From: Salinarimonas soli
GTDB taxonomy: Bacteria > Pseudomonadota > Alphaproteobacteria > Rhizobiales > Beijerinckiaceae
Length of the DNA stretch: 64,000 nucleotides
Reading direction: 5' to 3'
Assembly: GCF_008386575.1 (NCBI RefSeq)
Contig: NZ_VUOA01000008.1
Span: forward strand, 1 to 64,000
This document shows, piece by piece, positions 51,589-59,593 of the stretch (position 1 is the first letter of the stretch; each line of letters starts with the position of its first letter). Made by a program: the position numbers and the translations under genes. The notes beneath the pieces were generated by a model, which had not been told where the DNA came from, ran no database searches, and saw only the letters and a program-made list of their open reading frames with translations.

Positions 51589-53190
51589 ATGACCGCCCCT
51601 GCCCCAGACCAGGCCGCCGATCCGGTCGCCCGCCGCCGGACCTTCGCGATCATCTCGCACCCGGACGCCGGCAAGACCACGCTGACCGAGAAGCTCCTCC
51701 TGTTCGGGGGCGCGATCCAGCTCGCGGGCGAGGTCAAGGCGAAGAAGAACCGGCAATCGACCCGCTCCGACTGGATGGGGATCGAGAAGGAACGCGGCAT
51801 CTCCGTCGTCACCTCGGTCATGACGTTCGAGTACGCCGACCGGGTGTTCAACCTCCTCGACACGCCGGGCCACGAGGACTTCTCGGAGGACACGTACCGG
51901 ACGCTGACCGCGGTGGATTCCGCCGTGATGGTGATCGACGCGGCGAAGGGCATCGAGGCGCGCACGCGCAAGCTCTTCGAGGTCTGCCGCATGCGCGACA
52001 TCCCCATCGTCACCTTCATCAACAAGATGGACCGGGAGACGCGGGACCCCTTCGACCTCCTAGACGAGATCGAGAAGACGCTCGCCCTCGACACCGCCCC
52101 CGTGACCTGGCCCATTGGCCGGGGCCGCTCGTTCGCGGGCACCTTCGATCTTCGCCGCAACCTCGTGCGCCGCCTCGACGACGAGGTCACGCCGACCCCC
52201 GTCAACGGGCCGCAGAGCGCGCTGTTCGACCAGCTCCTGCCCGCCGACGAGGTGGGGCCCTGGCGCGAGGAGGTCGAGCTCGCCATGGACGCGTGCAAGC
52301 CCTTCGATCTCCAGTCCTTCCGCGAGGGCCACCTCACGCCGGTGTTCTTCGGCAGCGCCTTGCGCAATTTCGGGGTGCGCGACCTCATCGACGCGCTCGC
52401 CGCCAACGCGCCGCCGCCCCGCTCCCAGGACGCCGACCGGCGCACCGTGGTGGCGAACGAGAACCGGATGACGGGCTTCGTCTTCAAGATCCAGGCCAAC
52501 ATGGACCCGAACCATCGGGACCGGATGGCCTTCATCCGGGTCTGCTCCGGCAAGCTCACCCGCGGCATGAAGGCCAAGCTCGTGCGCACGGGCAAGAGCA
52601 TCCCCATCAACACGCCGCAATTCTTCTTCGCCCAGGACCGCTCCATCGCCGACGAGGCCTGGGCCGGCGACGTGGTGGGGCTGCCCAACCACGGGACGCT
52701 TCGCATCGGCGACACGCTCACCGAGGGCGAGGACCTCGTGTTCCGCGGCGTGCCGAGCTTCGCCCCCGAGATCCTGCGCCGCATCAAGCTCACCGACGCC
52801 ATGAAGGCCAAGAAGCTGCGCGAGGCGCTCCAGCAGATGGCGGAGGAGGGCGTGGTCCAGCTCTTCGTGCCCCAGGACGGCTCGGCGGCGATCGTCGGCG
52901 TGGTCGGGGCGCTGCAGCTCGACGTGCTGAAGGAACGGCTCCTGGCGGAATACGGCCTGCCGATCGACTACGACACCACGCGCTTCTCGGTCTGCCGCTG
53001 GGTCGAGGCTGCGGATTCCCGCGAGCTCGACCGCTTCGTGAGCGCCAACCTGTCCTCCATGGCCTCCGACCTCGACGGCGCCCCCGTCTTCATGGCGCCC
53101 TCGCCGTTCTCGCTGAAATACGACCAGGAACGCTGGCCCGACATCAGGTTCAGCGACGTGAAGGACTACCAGAAGCGCGAGGCGGCGTAG
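51589..53190 (+). CDS. prfC: Peptide chain release factor 3
   Basis: 533 residues. A translational GTPase that removes RF1/RF2 from the ribosome after termination. The G domain has G1 SHPDAGKT at 23-30, the ERGISVVTSVMTFEY switch I region, DTPGHEDF and NKMD. The domain order with KKNRQSTRSDWMGIEKERG and the C-terminal KYDQERWPDI block separates it from EF-G. ATG 51589 gives the usual N-terminus. Confidence 0.96.
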   Translation: MTAPAPDQAADPVARRRTFAIISHPDAGKTTLTEKLLLFGGAIQLAGEVKAKKNRQSTRSDWMGIEKERGISVVTSVMTFEYADRVFNLLDTPGHEDFSEDTYRTLTAVDSAVMVIDAAKGIEARTRKLFEVCRMRDIPIVTFINKMDRETRDPFDLLDEIEKTLALDTAPVTWPIGRGRSFAGTFDLRRNLVRRLDDEVTPTPVNGPQSALFDQLLPADEVGPWREEVELAMDACKPFDLQSFREGHLTPVFFGSALRNFGVRDLIDALAANAPPPRSQDADRRTVVANENRMTGFVFKIQANMDPNHRDRMAFIRVCSGKLTRGMKAKLVRTGKSIPINTPQFFFAQDRSIADEAWAGDVVGLPNHGTLRIGDTLTEGEDLVFRGVPSFAPEILRRIKLTDAMKAKKLREALQQMAEEGVVQLFVPQDGSAAIVGVVGALQLDVLKERLLAEYGLPIDYDTTRFSVCRWVEAADSRELDRFVSANLSSMASDLDGAPVFMAPSPFSLKYDQERWPDIRFSDVKDYQKREAA

Positions 53191-53197
53191 AGCATGT

Positions 53198-53393
53198 CAC
53201 CTCTCCCCGCGTGTGGGGAGAGGGCCGAAGCCCCCCTCGCCGGGGGCTGAGGCAAGGGCGGCAGCCCGGGGGTGAGGGGGCCTGGACGGACGAGCTCCAT
53301 CCTGAAACACCCCCTCACCCTCGCTCACTGCGTTCGCTTGCTCCGGCTGCCGGTCCGCAGCCGGAGCCCTCTCCCCGCCCGCGGGGAGAGGTG
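53198..53393. repeat. Long intergenic inverted repeat, family B full copy 1
   Basis: Starts CACCTCTCCCCGC and ends GCGGGGAGAGGTG; each end is itself a hairpin (CCTCTCCCC with GGGGAGAGG). Between them are GGGCCGAAGCCCCCC, a GGGGGTGAGGGGG block and its complement CCCCCTCACCCTCGCTC, plus CTCCGGCTGC...GCAGCCGGAG. The same order of blocks occurs at 56.7 kb. It fills the gap between the convergent prfC and hydrolase genes. Confidence 0.85.
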
Positions 53394-53402
53394 ACCGCAG
53401 CC

Positions 53403-54371
53403 TCACCGCCGCGCCATCGCGCCCGTCAGCCGGTCGATCTCCGCCACGATCGTGTCCACCGCCGTCCAGTGGGGCATGTGGCCCATACCGGGGATCACCA
53501 CGAGGCGGGCGCCGGGGATCTCGCGTTCGAGGGAGCGGGAGTGGAGGTCGGTCCAGACGATCCGGTCGGCGTCGCCGGCGATGATGGCGGTCGGCGCCTT
53601 GATCGCGCCGTAGCGGCCGCTCTGGCGCTTCACGAAATCGTAGAGGCCGGCCACGTCGCCGGCATTGGCCTCGAAGGCGGACGGGCGCAGCACCAGGGCG
53701 GCCTGGGCGCGCTTCACGTAGTCGGGCGGCGCGGCCTGGGGCCGGAACACGGCGTTCGCCGCCCCGTCGATGATGAAGGCACCGATCGGCGTCGTGACGG
53801 TGCGGGTGAACAGCGGGCCGAGCCAGGGCGAGGTCGCCGGGCCGTAATACCAGGTGATCTCGCCGCCGGGCCAGGGGTGGCTCACGGGCGAGAGCAGCAC
53901 GAGGCCCGAGAGCGCGTCCGGATGGTCGAGGGCGAAAGCGGTTGCGACGGCGCCGGCGAAGGAATGCCCCACCACGATCGGGCGCTCGACGCCCATCGCC
54001 CGCAAGCCCTCGCGGACGAGGCGCGCCTGCACGGCGGGCGAGGCGGCCTCGGGCGTGATGCGGTCGCTCCAGCCGTGGCCCGGGCGATCGAAGGCCAGCA
54101 CCCTGTAGCGCTCGGCAAGCCGCCGCCCCAGCGCGCCCATGGAATCGGACGCCGAGCCCGAGGCACCGTGCAGGAGCACGATCGGAGGCGCGTCGGGGGC
54201 GCCCGCCTCGATCACGTGGAGGCGCCCGCCCGGGATCTCGACGAAGCGCCCGAGAGGCGGATTGTCGGCCGCCACGCGCGCCGCGATGACGCGGGTCGCG
54301 ACCGCGCCCGCGAGCAGCACGGCCACGACGAGGCAGACGAGGCCGAGCAGGCCCCACTTCACGAAGCCCAT
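53403..54371 (-). CDS. Membrane-anchored alpha/beta hydrolase
   Basis: 322 residues. An N-terminal TM helix at about 4-27 anchors an alpha/beta-hydrolase domain with oxyanion LLHGASGS near 67, nucleophile S137 in GHSFAG, acid in AGDADR near 265 and His in GMGHMPHW near 297. Substrate unknown; ester, lactone or epoxide hydrolysis are possible. The start ATG shares one base with the upstream TPR gene stop (TGATG), so the two are coupled. Confidence 0.88.
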   Translation of the reverse strand: MGFVKWGLLGLVCLVVAVLLAGAVATRVIAARVAADNPPLGRFVEIPGGRLHVIEAGAPDAPPIVLLHGASGSASDSMGALGRRLAERYRVLAFDRPGHGWSDRITPEAASPAVQARLVREGLRAMGVERPIVVGHSFAGAVATAFALDHPDALSGLVLLSPVSHPWPGGEITWYYGPATSPWLGPLFTRTVTTPIGAFIIDGAANAVFRPQAAPPDYVKRAQAALVLRPSAFEANAGDVAGLYDFVKRQSGRYGAIKAPTAIIAGDADRIVWTDLHSRSLEREIPGARLVVIPGMGHMPHWTAVDTIVAEIDRLTGAMARR

Positions 54372-54991
54372 CAAAGATCGACGCCGTCCACGTCGGGCTT
54401 GAGCCGATCGATGAGGTCCTTCAGCTTTTCCATGTGGGGATGGATGGCGAAGGCGCGCCGATAGGCCTCGAGCGCGCGCTTCTTGTCGTCGTTGGCCATG
54501 AGGATGTGGCCGAGGCCCGCCAAGGCGCCGAAATGGCGGGGCTCGCGGGCGATGGCCTGCTGGAGGTCCGACATGGCGCGGACGGGATCGTCGAGGAGGT
54601 AGAACGCGGTGGCGCGCCGGTGCCAGGCCTCGGCCCAGGCGGGTCGAAGGGTCAGCACCCGGTCGAGGAGCTCGATGGCGAGGCCGTATTCCTTGTCGCG
54701 GAACGCCTCGCCGGCGCGGCTCATCAGCAGGTCGGCCGTGTCGCTGCCCGAGCGCGACCAGCGCCGCTCGATCAGGGTCGCGATGCCCTGCGCCTCACCC
54801 TCGTCCTTGGCGGCGGACAGGCGCTCGAACAGGCTCTCGAGGGTGTTGGGGCGCGTCTTCTCGTCGGGCTTCGCGGCGGGCGCGGGCAGGCGGTCGGGCG
54901 CCTTGGGCAGCGCGGGCCCGCTCTGGGCGTGCGCGGCGGGGCCCGCGAAGAGGGCTGCCGCGAGGGCAGCAGGCAGCATGAAACGGCGCAT
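54371..54991 (-). CDS. Exported TPR protein
   Basis: 206 residues. Signal peptide at 1-23 (MRRFMLPAALAAALFAGPAA, cut near HAQ), a Pro-rich linker, then about three tetratricopeptide repeats at 75-190 (LAIELLDRVLTLRPAWAEAW, AMSDLQQAIAREPRHFGALA, ALEAYRRAFAIHPHMEKL). A periplasmic protein-interaction scaffold; partners unknown. Coupled to the hydrolase downstream. The ATG at 54991 gives the signal peptide. Confidence 0.85.
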   Translation of the reverse strand: MRRFMLPAALAAALFAGPAAHAQSGPALPKAPDRLPAPAAKPDEKTRPNTLESLFERLSAAKDEGEAQGIATLIERRWSRSGSDTADLLMSRAGEAFRDKEYGLAIELLDRVLTLRPAWAEAWHRRATAFYLLDDPVRAMSDLQQAIAREPRHFGALAGLGHILMANDDKKRALEAYRRAFAIHPHMEKLKDLIDRLKPDVDGVDL

Positions 54992-55046
54992 GCCGGATCG
55001 TGTCCCGATCCGGCATGCGCCGTCAACCTGCCATCGGTCCGACAAA

Positions 55047-55076
55047 GAGCCGCGGGAACAAAGCCCGCCGCGGCTC
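55047..55076 (-). terminator. Hairpin terminator after rpmJ
   Basis: GAGCCGCGG (55047-55055) pairs with CCGCGGCTC (55068-55076); read on the minus strand the stem is followed by TTTGT. It lies 7 nt beyond the rpmJ stop. Confidence 0.65.
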
Positions 55077-55083
55077 CCGCGCC

Positions 55084-55209
55084 TCAGCCCTGGCGGGCCT
55101 TGTAGCGCTTCTGGACCTTGTTGATAATGTAGATGCGGCCCTTGCGGCGCACGATCTGGTTGTCGCGGTGGCGGCCCGCGAGGCTCTTGAGCGAATTGCG
55201 GATCTTCAT
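55084..55209 (-). CDS. rpmJ: 50S ribosomal protein L36 (cysteine-less form)
   Basis: 41 residues beginning [20 protein letters not shown] and ending [12 protein letters not shown], a clear L36. It has no cysteine, so it is of the zinc-independent (C-) type; the position that often keeps one Cys in relatives (RHRDC) is Asn. Assembles into the large ribosomal subunit. Stands as a single gene with its own promoter-like sequence and terminator, outside the main ribosomal protein operons. Confidence 0.96.
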   Translation of the reverse strand: MKIRNSLKSLAGRHRDNQIVRRKGRIYIINKVQKRYKARQG

Positions 55210-55327
55210 CGGTCGGTCTCCTGGGCGGTCGACGGGGACCGGCCCGATGCGAACATCAAAAGGGCTCTTCCCCGGTTCCCTCGCGGGACCGGGTCGATGC
55301 GGCGCAGCGCGAACCCGTGTGGGCTGT

Positions 55328-55355
55328 CAGATACGGAAATCGGCGCAAAATGCAA
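55328..55355 (-). promoter_or_regulatory. Candidate sigma-70-type promoter for rpmJ
   Basis: On the minus strand, TTGCAT (55350-55355) and TATCTG (55328-55333) are spaced by 16 nt, close to the -35/-10 layout of housekeeping alphaproteobacterial promoters. It lies about 120 nt upstream of the rpmJ start and is AT-rich relative to its surroundings. Confidence 0.4.
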
Positions 55356-55394
55356 GTGGCTTCTCCCCTCTCCCCTCGCGGAGACGGGGAGGCC

Positions 55395-56276
55395 TCACGC
55401 GCGCCTTGCGGTCGAGACCAGGTAGACCCCCGCCAGCACCACCGCGCCCCCGAGGAGCTCGCGGGGGCCGATATGCTCGCCGAGGAACGCCATGGCGAGC
55501 AGCGTCGCGGCGACGGGGGTGAGATAGCCCACCATCGCGGCGCGGGTGGGCCCGGCGGCACGGATGAGGCGCATGAAGAGCACGATGGGGAGCGCCGTGC
55601 CGAGGATGCCGAGCGCCAGGACGGGCAGCGCGACGCCTCCGGCAGGCGCGAAGCCGGCGGGGCCAATGAGCGTGAGCGCGATGGCGATCGCTGGCATCGC
55701 CGAGAACAGCTGCTGGCCGAAGGCGAGGCGGGCGGGCTGGGCCTCGCGGATGAAGCGGACATAGACGTTGCCCACCGCGTAGGACACGGCGGTCGCCACC
55801 ATCGCCATGACGCCCCAGAACGCCGCGCCGGCCGGGTCGAAGGCCCGCGGGCCGATGAGGATGCCCATGCCGAGGAAGCCCACGAGCACGCCCCCGACGC
55901 GCGCCCGCGTCAGCCGCTCGTCGGCGAAGGCGAGATGGGAGAGGACCGCGACGAGGATCGGCCCGGAGGCCTGGATCATGGAGCCGAGCCCCGCCGTGAT
56001 CTGGGTCATGGCGAAGGCGGTGAGGATGTTGGGCCCCCAGCCGTTGAGGGTGCCGAGCACCGCCCAGTGCCGCCACTCGGCTCCTTTCGGCCGCATGGAC
56101 CAGCCCTGCGACACGAACCAGACTGAGAGCGCGAGCGCCGCGACCGCGCCCCGGCAGGCGGCGAGCACCGGGGGCGCCAGCGCGCCGTCCGTGAGCTTGA
56201 TGAAGAGGAACCCTGAGCCCCAGAAGAGCCCGGCGCCGAGCAGGTGCGCGGCAAGGAAGGTACGCGAAGGGCCCAT
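55395..56276 (-). CDS. EamA/DMT-family transporter
   Basis: A 293-residue ten-TM exporter of the drug/metabolite family: first EamA repeat from FLAAHLLGAGLFWGSGFLFI, second from GVMAMVATAVSYAVGNVYVR, ending VVLAGVYLVSTARRA. Substrate unknown. Its ATG follows the stop of mutT with no intervening base, so both belong to one operon. Confidence 0.88.
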   Translation of the reverse strand: MGPSRTFLAAHLLGAGLFWGSGFLFIKLTDGALAPPVLAACRGAVAALALSVWFVSQGWSMRPKGAEWRHWAVLGTLNGWGPNILTAFAMTQITAGLGSMIQASGPILVAVLSHLAFADERLTRARVGGVLVGFLGMGILIGPRAFDPAGAAFWGVMAMVATAVSYAVGNVYVRFIREAQPARLAFGQQLFSAMPAIAIALTLIGPAGFAPAGGVALPVLALGILGTALPIVLFMRLIRAAGPTRAAMVGYLTPVAATLLAMAFLGEHIGPRELLGGAVVLAGVYLVSTARRA

Positions 56277-56684
56277 TCAGAACCCGGCGAGCAGGTCGAC
56301 GAGCACGGGGATCAGGGGCTCGTCGGCGGGCGGCATGGGATAGTCGGCGAGGGCCGCCGGGCGCACCCATTTCAGCGCCTGGTGCTCGCGCGGTTGCACG
56401 AGCCCCTCCCAGCGCCGGCAGACATAGAGCGGCATCAGGAGGTGGAAATCGTCGTAAGCATGGCTCGCGAAGGTGAGCGGCGCGAGGCAGGCGGCCTTGG
56501 TCTCGATGCCGAGCTCCTCGCGCAGCTCCCGGATCAGGGTCTCCTCCGGCCGCTCGCCCGGCTCGACCTTGCCGCCGGGGAACTCCCACAGGCCCGCAAG
56601 CTGCTTGCCTTCGGGACGCTGCGCGATGAGCACGCGCCCGTCCGCGTCGACGAGGGCGACGGCGACGACGAGGAGGAGCCTCAT
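56277..56684 (-). CDS. mutT: MutT-like 8-oxo-dGTP diphosphatase (Nudix)
   Basis: 135 residues with an intact Nudix box at about 37-59 (GGKVEPGERPEETLIRELRE then ELG), Glu residues placed for metal binding, and the MutT-like GLWEFPGGK and HALKW-type WVRP segments. It cleans oxidised dGTP from the nucleotide pool. The ATG at 56684 (MRLLLVVAVALVD) gives the standard length. First gene of a pair with the downstream EamA exporter. Confidence 0.9.
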   Translation of the reverse strand: MRLLLVVAVALVDADGRVLIAQRPEGKQLAGLWEFPGGKVEPGERPEETLIRELREELGIETKAACLAPLTFASHAYDDFHLLMPLYVCRRWEGLVQPREHQALKWVRPAALADYPMPPADEPLIPVLVDLLAGF

Positions 56685-56694
56685 GGCCCTGTCT

Positions 56695-56889
56695 CCTCTC
56701 CCCGCCATGCGGGGAGAGGGCCGAAAGCCCCCTTGCCGGGGCTTGAGGCGAGCGCGGCAGCGCAAGGGGGCGGCTCAGGGAGAAGCTCGTCCGGACAGAC
56801 CCCCTCACCTCCGCTGCGGCTGACGCCTCCGCTCGCTCGTGCGGAAGGTGCCTTCCGCACGAGCCCTCTCCCCGCCCGGCGGGGAGAGG
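56695..56889. repeat. Long intergenic inverted repeat, family B full copy 2
   Basis: Same block order as at 53.2 kb: CCTCTCCCCGC...GCGGGGAGAGGGCCG at the left, a GAAAGCCCCC block, GCTCGTCC, CCCCCTCACC, and CCCTCTCCCCGCC...GGCGGGGAGAGG at the right. Its centre has a CGTGCGGAAGG/CCTTCCGCACG hairpin. It fills the 220-bp gap between argJ and mutT, which are on the same strand. Confidence 0.85.
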
Positions 56890-56904
56890 CGAAGACGCGC
56901 GCCG

Positions 56905-58146
56905 TCACGACCGATAATCCCCGTTGATCTCGACGTAAGCCTTGGTGAGATCGCAGGTCCACACCCGCGCCGCCCCCTGGCCGAGCCCGATGTCGACCGC
57001 GATGTCGATGGCCTCGTTCCGCATGTAGGCGGAGGTCTCGGCCTCGTCATAGGCCGGGTCGCGCGCTCCCTGGGTCGCGACGCGGATGCCGCCGAAGGAG
57101 ATGGCGAGGCGGTCGCGGTCCGCGGGCTCGCCGGCCTTGCCCACGGCCATGACGATGCGGCCCCAATTGGCGTCCTCGCCCGCCACCGCCGTCTTCACCA
57201 GGGGCGAGTTGGCGATCGACATCGCGATGCGGTGGGCGGAGGCGTCGTCGACGGCGCCCGTGACGCGGATGGTGACGATCTTGCGCGCGCCCTCGCCGTC
57301 GCGGGCGACGAGTTGGGCGAGCTCCTCGAGAAGATCGGTGAGCGCCGCCGAGAAGGGGGCGGCGCGCTCGTCGTCGGCATTCGCGACGAAGGGCGCGCCG
57401 TTCATGGCCGCCGCGCCCGTGGCGAACATCATCAGGGTGTCGGAGGTGGAGGTGTCGCCGTCCACGGTCACGCAGTTGAAGCTCGTGCGCACGCCGGCCT
57501 GGAGCATGGCCTGGAGGGCGGGAGCGCCGATCGGCGCGTCCGTGAAGACGAAGGCGAGCATGGTGGCCATATCGGGGGCGATCATGCCGGCGCCCTTGGC
57601 GATGCCGTTGATCGTGACCGGCACGCCGCCGAGCATCACCCGCCGGGTCGCTAGCTTCGGGAAGGTGTCCGTGGTCATGATGGCGCGGGCGGCGTCCATC
57701 CAGGTGCCGGCGCCCGCCCCCTCGTCGCAGGCCGCGAGCACGCCCTCGAACTTCGTCGCGTCGAGAGGCTCGCCGATGACGCCCGTGGAGGCGATGAACA
57801 CCTGGCCCGGCTCGCAGCCCGCGGCCCGCCCGGCGATCTCGGCGGTGAGCCGCACGGATTCCCGGCCCTTCAGCCCCGTGAAGGCGTTGGCGTTGCCGGA
57901 ATTGACCACGAGCGCCCGCGCGGTGCCGGCCTTGAGGTTCTCGCGGCACCAGTCCACGGGGGCGGAGGGGCACTTGGAGCGGGTGAACACGCCCGCCACC
58001 GCCGCGCCCTGGTCCATGGCGACATAGAGGACGTCGGTGCGCCCCTTGTAGCGAATGCCGGCCTGCGCCGTGGCGAGCCGCACGCCGCCGATGGCGGGCA
58101 TGTCGGGATGGTGCTTGGGCGCGAGGGGCGAGACGGTGGTCGACAT
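56905..58146 (-). CDS. argJ: Bifunctional glutamate N-acetyltransferase/amino-acid N-acetyltransferase
   Basis: 413 residues. ArgJ transfers acetyl from N-acetylornithine to glutamate (and may use acetyl-CoA), closing the arginine acetyl cycle in the cytoplasm. The self-cleavage and nucleophile site is A194-T195 in [16 protein letters not shown], giving alpha and beta chains. The N-terminal [19 protein letters not shown], the STGVIGEP oxyanion region and the C-terminal [16 protein letters not shown] all match. No other arg gene adjoins it. Confidence 0.97.
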   Translation of the reverse strand: MSTTVSPLAPKHHPDMPAIGGVRLATAQAGIRYKGRTDVLYVAMDQGAAVAGVFTRSKCPSAPVDWCRENLKAGTARALVVNSGNANAFTGLKGRESVRLTAEIAGRAAGCEPGQVFIASTGVIGEPLDATKFEGVLAACDEGAGAGTWMDAARAIMTTDTFPKLATRRVMLGGVPVTINGIAKGAGMIAPDMATMLAFVFTDAPIGAPALQAMLQAGVRTSFNCVTVDGDTSTSDTLMMFATGAAAMNGAPFVANADDERAAPFSAALTDLLEELAQLVARDGEGARKIVTIRVTGAVDDASAHRIAMSIANSPLVKTAVAGEDANWGRIVMAVGKAGEPADRDRLAISFGGIRVATQGARDPAYDEAETSAYMRNEAIDIAVDIGLGQGAARVWTCDLTKAYVEINGDYRS

Positions 58147-58319
58147 GGATGACGGCTTTCGAGAACGCCGCGACGTGGCGGCGGGACGCCCGTCTTGTCA
58201 AGCGCCCGCGGGCGCGAGCCCCCCTCGCGGGCGGGCAATCGCCGCACCCCGGCCCAAGCGCGGCCTTCGGAACGGCGCTCCGGGAAGGGACGTTGGCCCG
58301 GAAGAAACAGGAGGCCTGC

Positions 58320-58538
58320 ATGAGCAACAAGCATCCCAAGACCCAGCCGAGCCAGCGCCCGCGCAACGACAACGTGACCGATCCGGGCATCGGCCGGTCG
58401 AAGGGCTTCTTCGCCCGCTCGGGCGAGGATCCCCGCATCCTGGACGGCGCCTCGACCTTCGAGGGCGACACGGAGAACCAGGTCAGCGACACCACCGGCA
58501 CGGCCAATCCCGACCGCATGCCGCGGCACAACAAGTAA
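58320..58538 (+). CDS. Small hydrophilic hypothetical protein
   Basis: 72 residues, no TM segment, disordered-looking: MSNKHPKTQPSQRPRNDNVT, then DPGIGRSKGFFARSGEDPRI and an acidic C-terminus ending DRMPRHNK. A full AGGAGG ribosome site sits at 58309-58314, 5 nt before the ATG, one of the strongest in the window, so high translation is likely. Function unknown. Divergent from argJ by 173 bp. Confidence 0.78.
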   Translation: MSNKHPKTQPSQRPRNDNVTDPGIGRSKGFFARSGEDPRILDGASTFEGDTENQVSDTTGTANPDRMPRHNK

Positions 58539-58581
58539 GCTCGGACGGCGCAGCCTAGGGCCGCGCGGACGCCGCGCCGCC

Positions 58582-59472
58582 CTACGGCACCTTGATCACG
58601 TTCTGGAGCGCCGAGGTGTCCTCGAGGGGGCGCAAGCGCCGCTTGCGGGCGGCGATGAGGGCGCCGTTGAGCTCGCCGCCGAAGAGGAAGATGGCGGCGA
58701 GCGTGTAGAGGAAGACGAGCGCGATCATCGCGGTCGCAAGGCCGCCATAGGTCGAGGCGTAGGCGCCCGGATATTGCTCCAGGTACCAGCCGAAGCCCAC
58801 CCCGCCGAGGATCCACAGGAACAGGGTGAGCCCGATCCCCGGCAGCACCCGGCGCAACGAGCGCCGCCCCGCCGCGATGAGCGTATGGGCCAGCACGAGG
58901 GCGATGACGATGAGCACCGTCGCGACCCCGATCCGCGCGAAGCCCACGATCCACCCTAAGGGCTCCAGGCCCGGCAGCCAGTAGAGCGCCGTGCGCCAGG
59001 CTACGGGAAAGAGCACCACGAGGAGGGTGAAGGAGAGCATCACCACCGCCCCGAAGACCACGAAGGCGATCGATTCCAGCCGCACCGCCCACCAGGCCCG
59101 CTCCTCGCGCTCGCCATAGGCGCGGTTGAGGCCGACCCGCAGCGATTCGACGCCGCTGGAGGCGAAGTACAGGGCGAGCACTAGGCCCACCGTGAAGATG
59201 TCGCTGCGCCGGCCCGTCAGGATGTGGTGGACCTCCTGCGCGATGGGCTCCGCGACGCTCTGGGGCCAGGCCTCCAGGATGATGTCGGCGGCCTCGTCCG
59301 CGAGGGTGCCGGTGCCGAAGAAGCTCGCCACCGCCGTGAGCAGGATCAGGAACGGGAACATCGACATCAGCGTGGAGAGCGCGATGTGGCTCGCGATCGC
59401 CCAGCCGTCATGCAGCAGGAACCGCTGATACGTGACGATCGCGAGGTTGATGCTGCTGCGCAGGCGTCTCAA
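58582..59472 (-). CDS. YihY/BrkB-family membrane protein
   Basis: A 296-residue protein of the YihY (formerly RNase BN) family with about six TM helices. Conserved features are DGWAIASHIALSTLMSMFPF, a YFASSGVESLRVGLNRAYG loop, and the C-terminal GGLATAMIALVFLYTLAAIF and FGGELNGAL. Probably an inner-membrane transporter; the nuclease label is not supported. The start is TTG at 59472 with GGGAGA in front; the first ATG lies inside TM1. Confidence 0.88.
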   Translation of the reverse strand: MRRLRSSINLAIVTYQRFLLHDGWAIASHIALSTLMSMFPFLILLTAVASFFGTGTLADEAADIILEAWPQSVAEPIAQEVHHILTGRRSDIFTVGLVLALYFASSGVESLRVGLNRAYGEREERAWWAVRLESIAFVVFGAVVMLSFTLLVVLFPVAWRTALYWLPGLEPLGWIVGFARIGVATVLIVIALVLAHTLIAAGRRSLRRVLPGIGLTLFLWILGGVGFGWYLEQYPGAYASTYGGLATAMIALVFLYTLAAIFLFGGELNGALIAARKRRLRPLEDTSALQNVIKVP

Positions 59473-59593
59473 AGGGATCTCCCGTCTCAGCCGAAATGGC
59501 CGGTTGCGGGGGTTTCGGCAAGGGAGCAGAGCGGCGCAGCTGCGAAAGGCATCGGCGCTTCACGCGGGCGCCGTTCTCCCATACATGCGGGCC

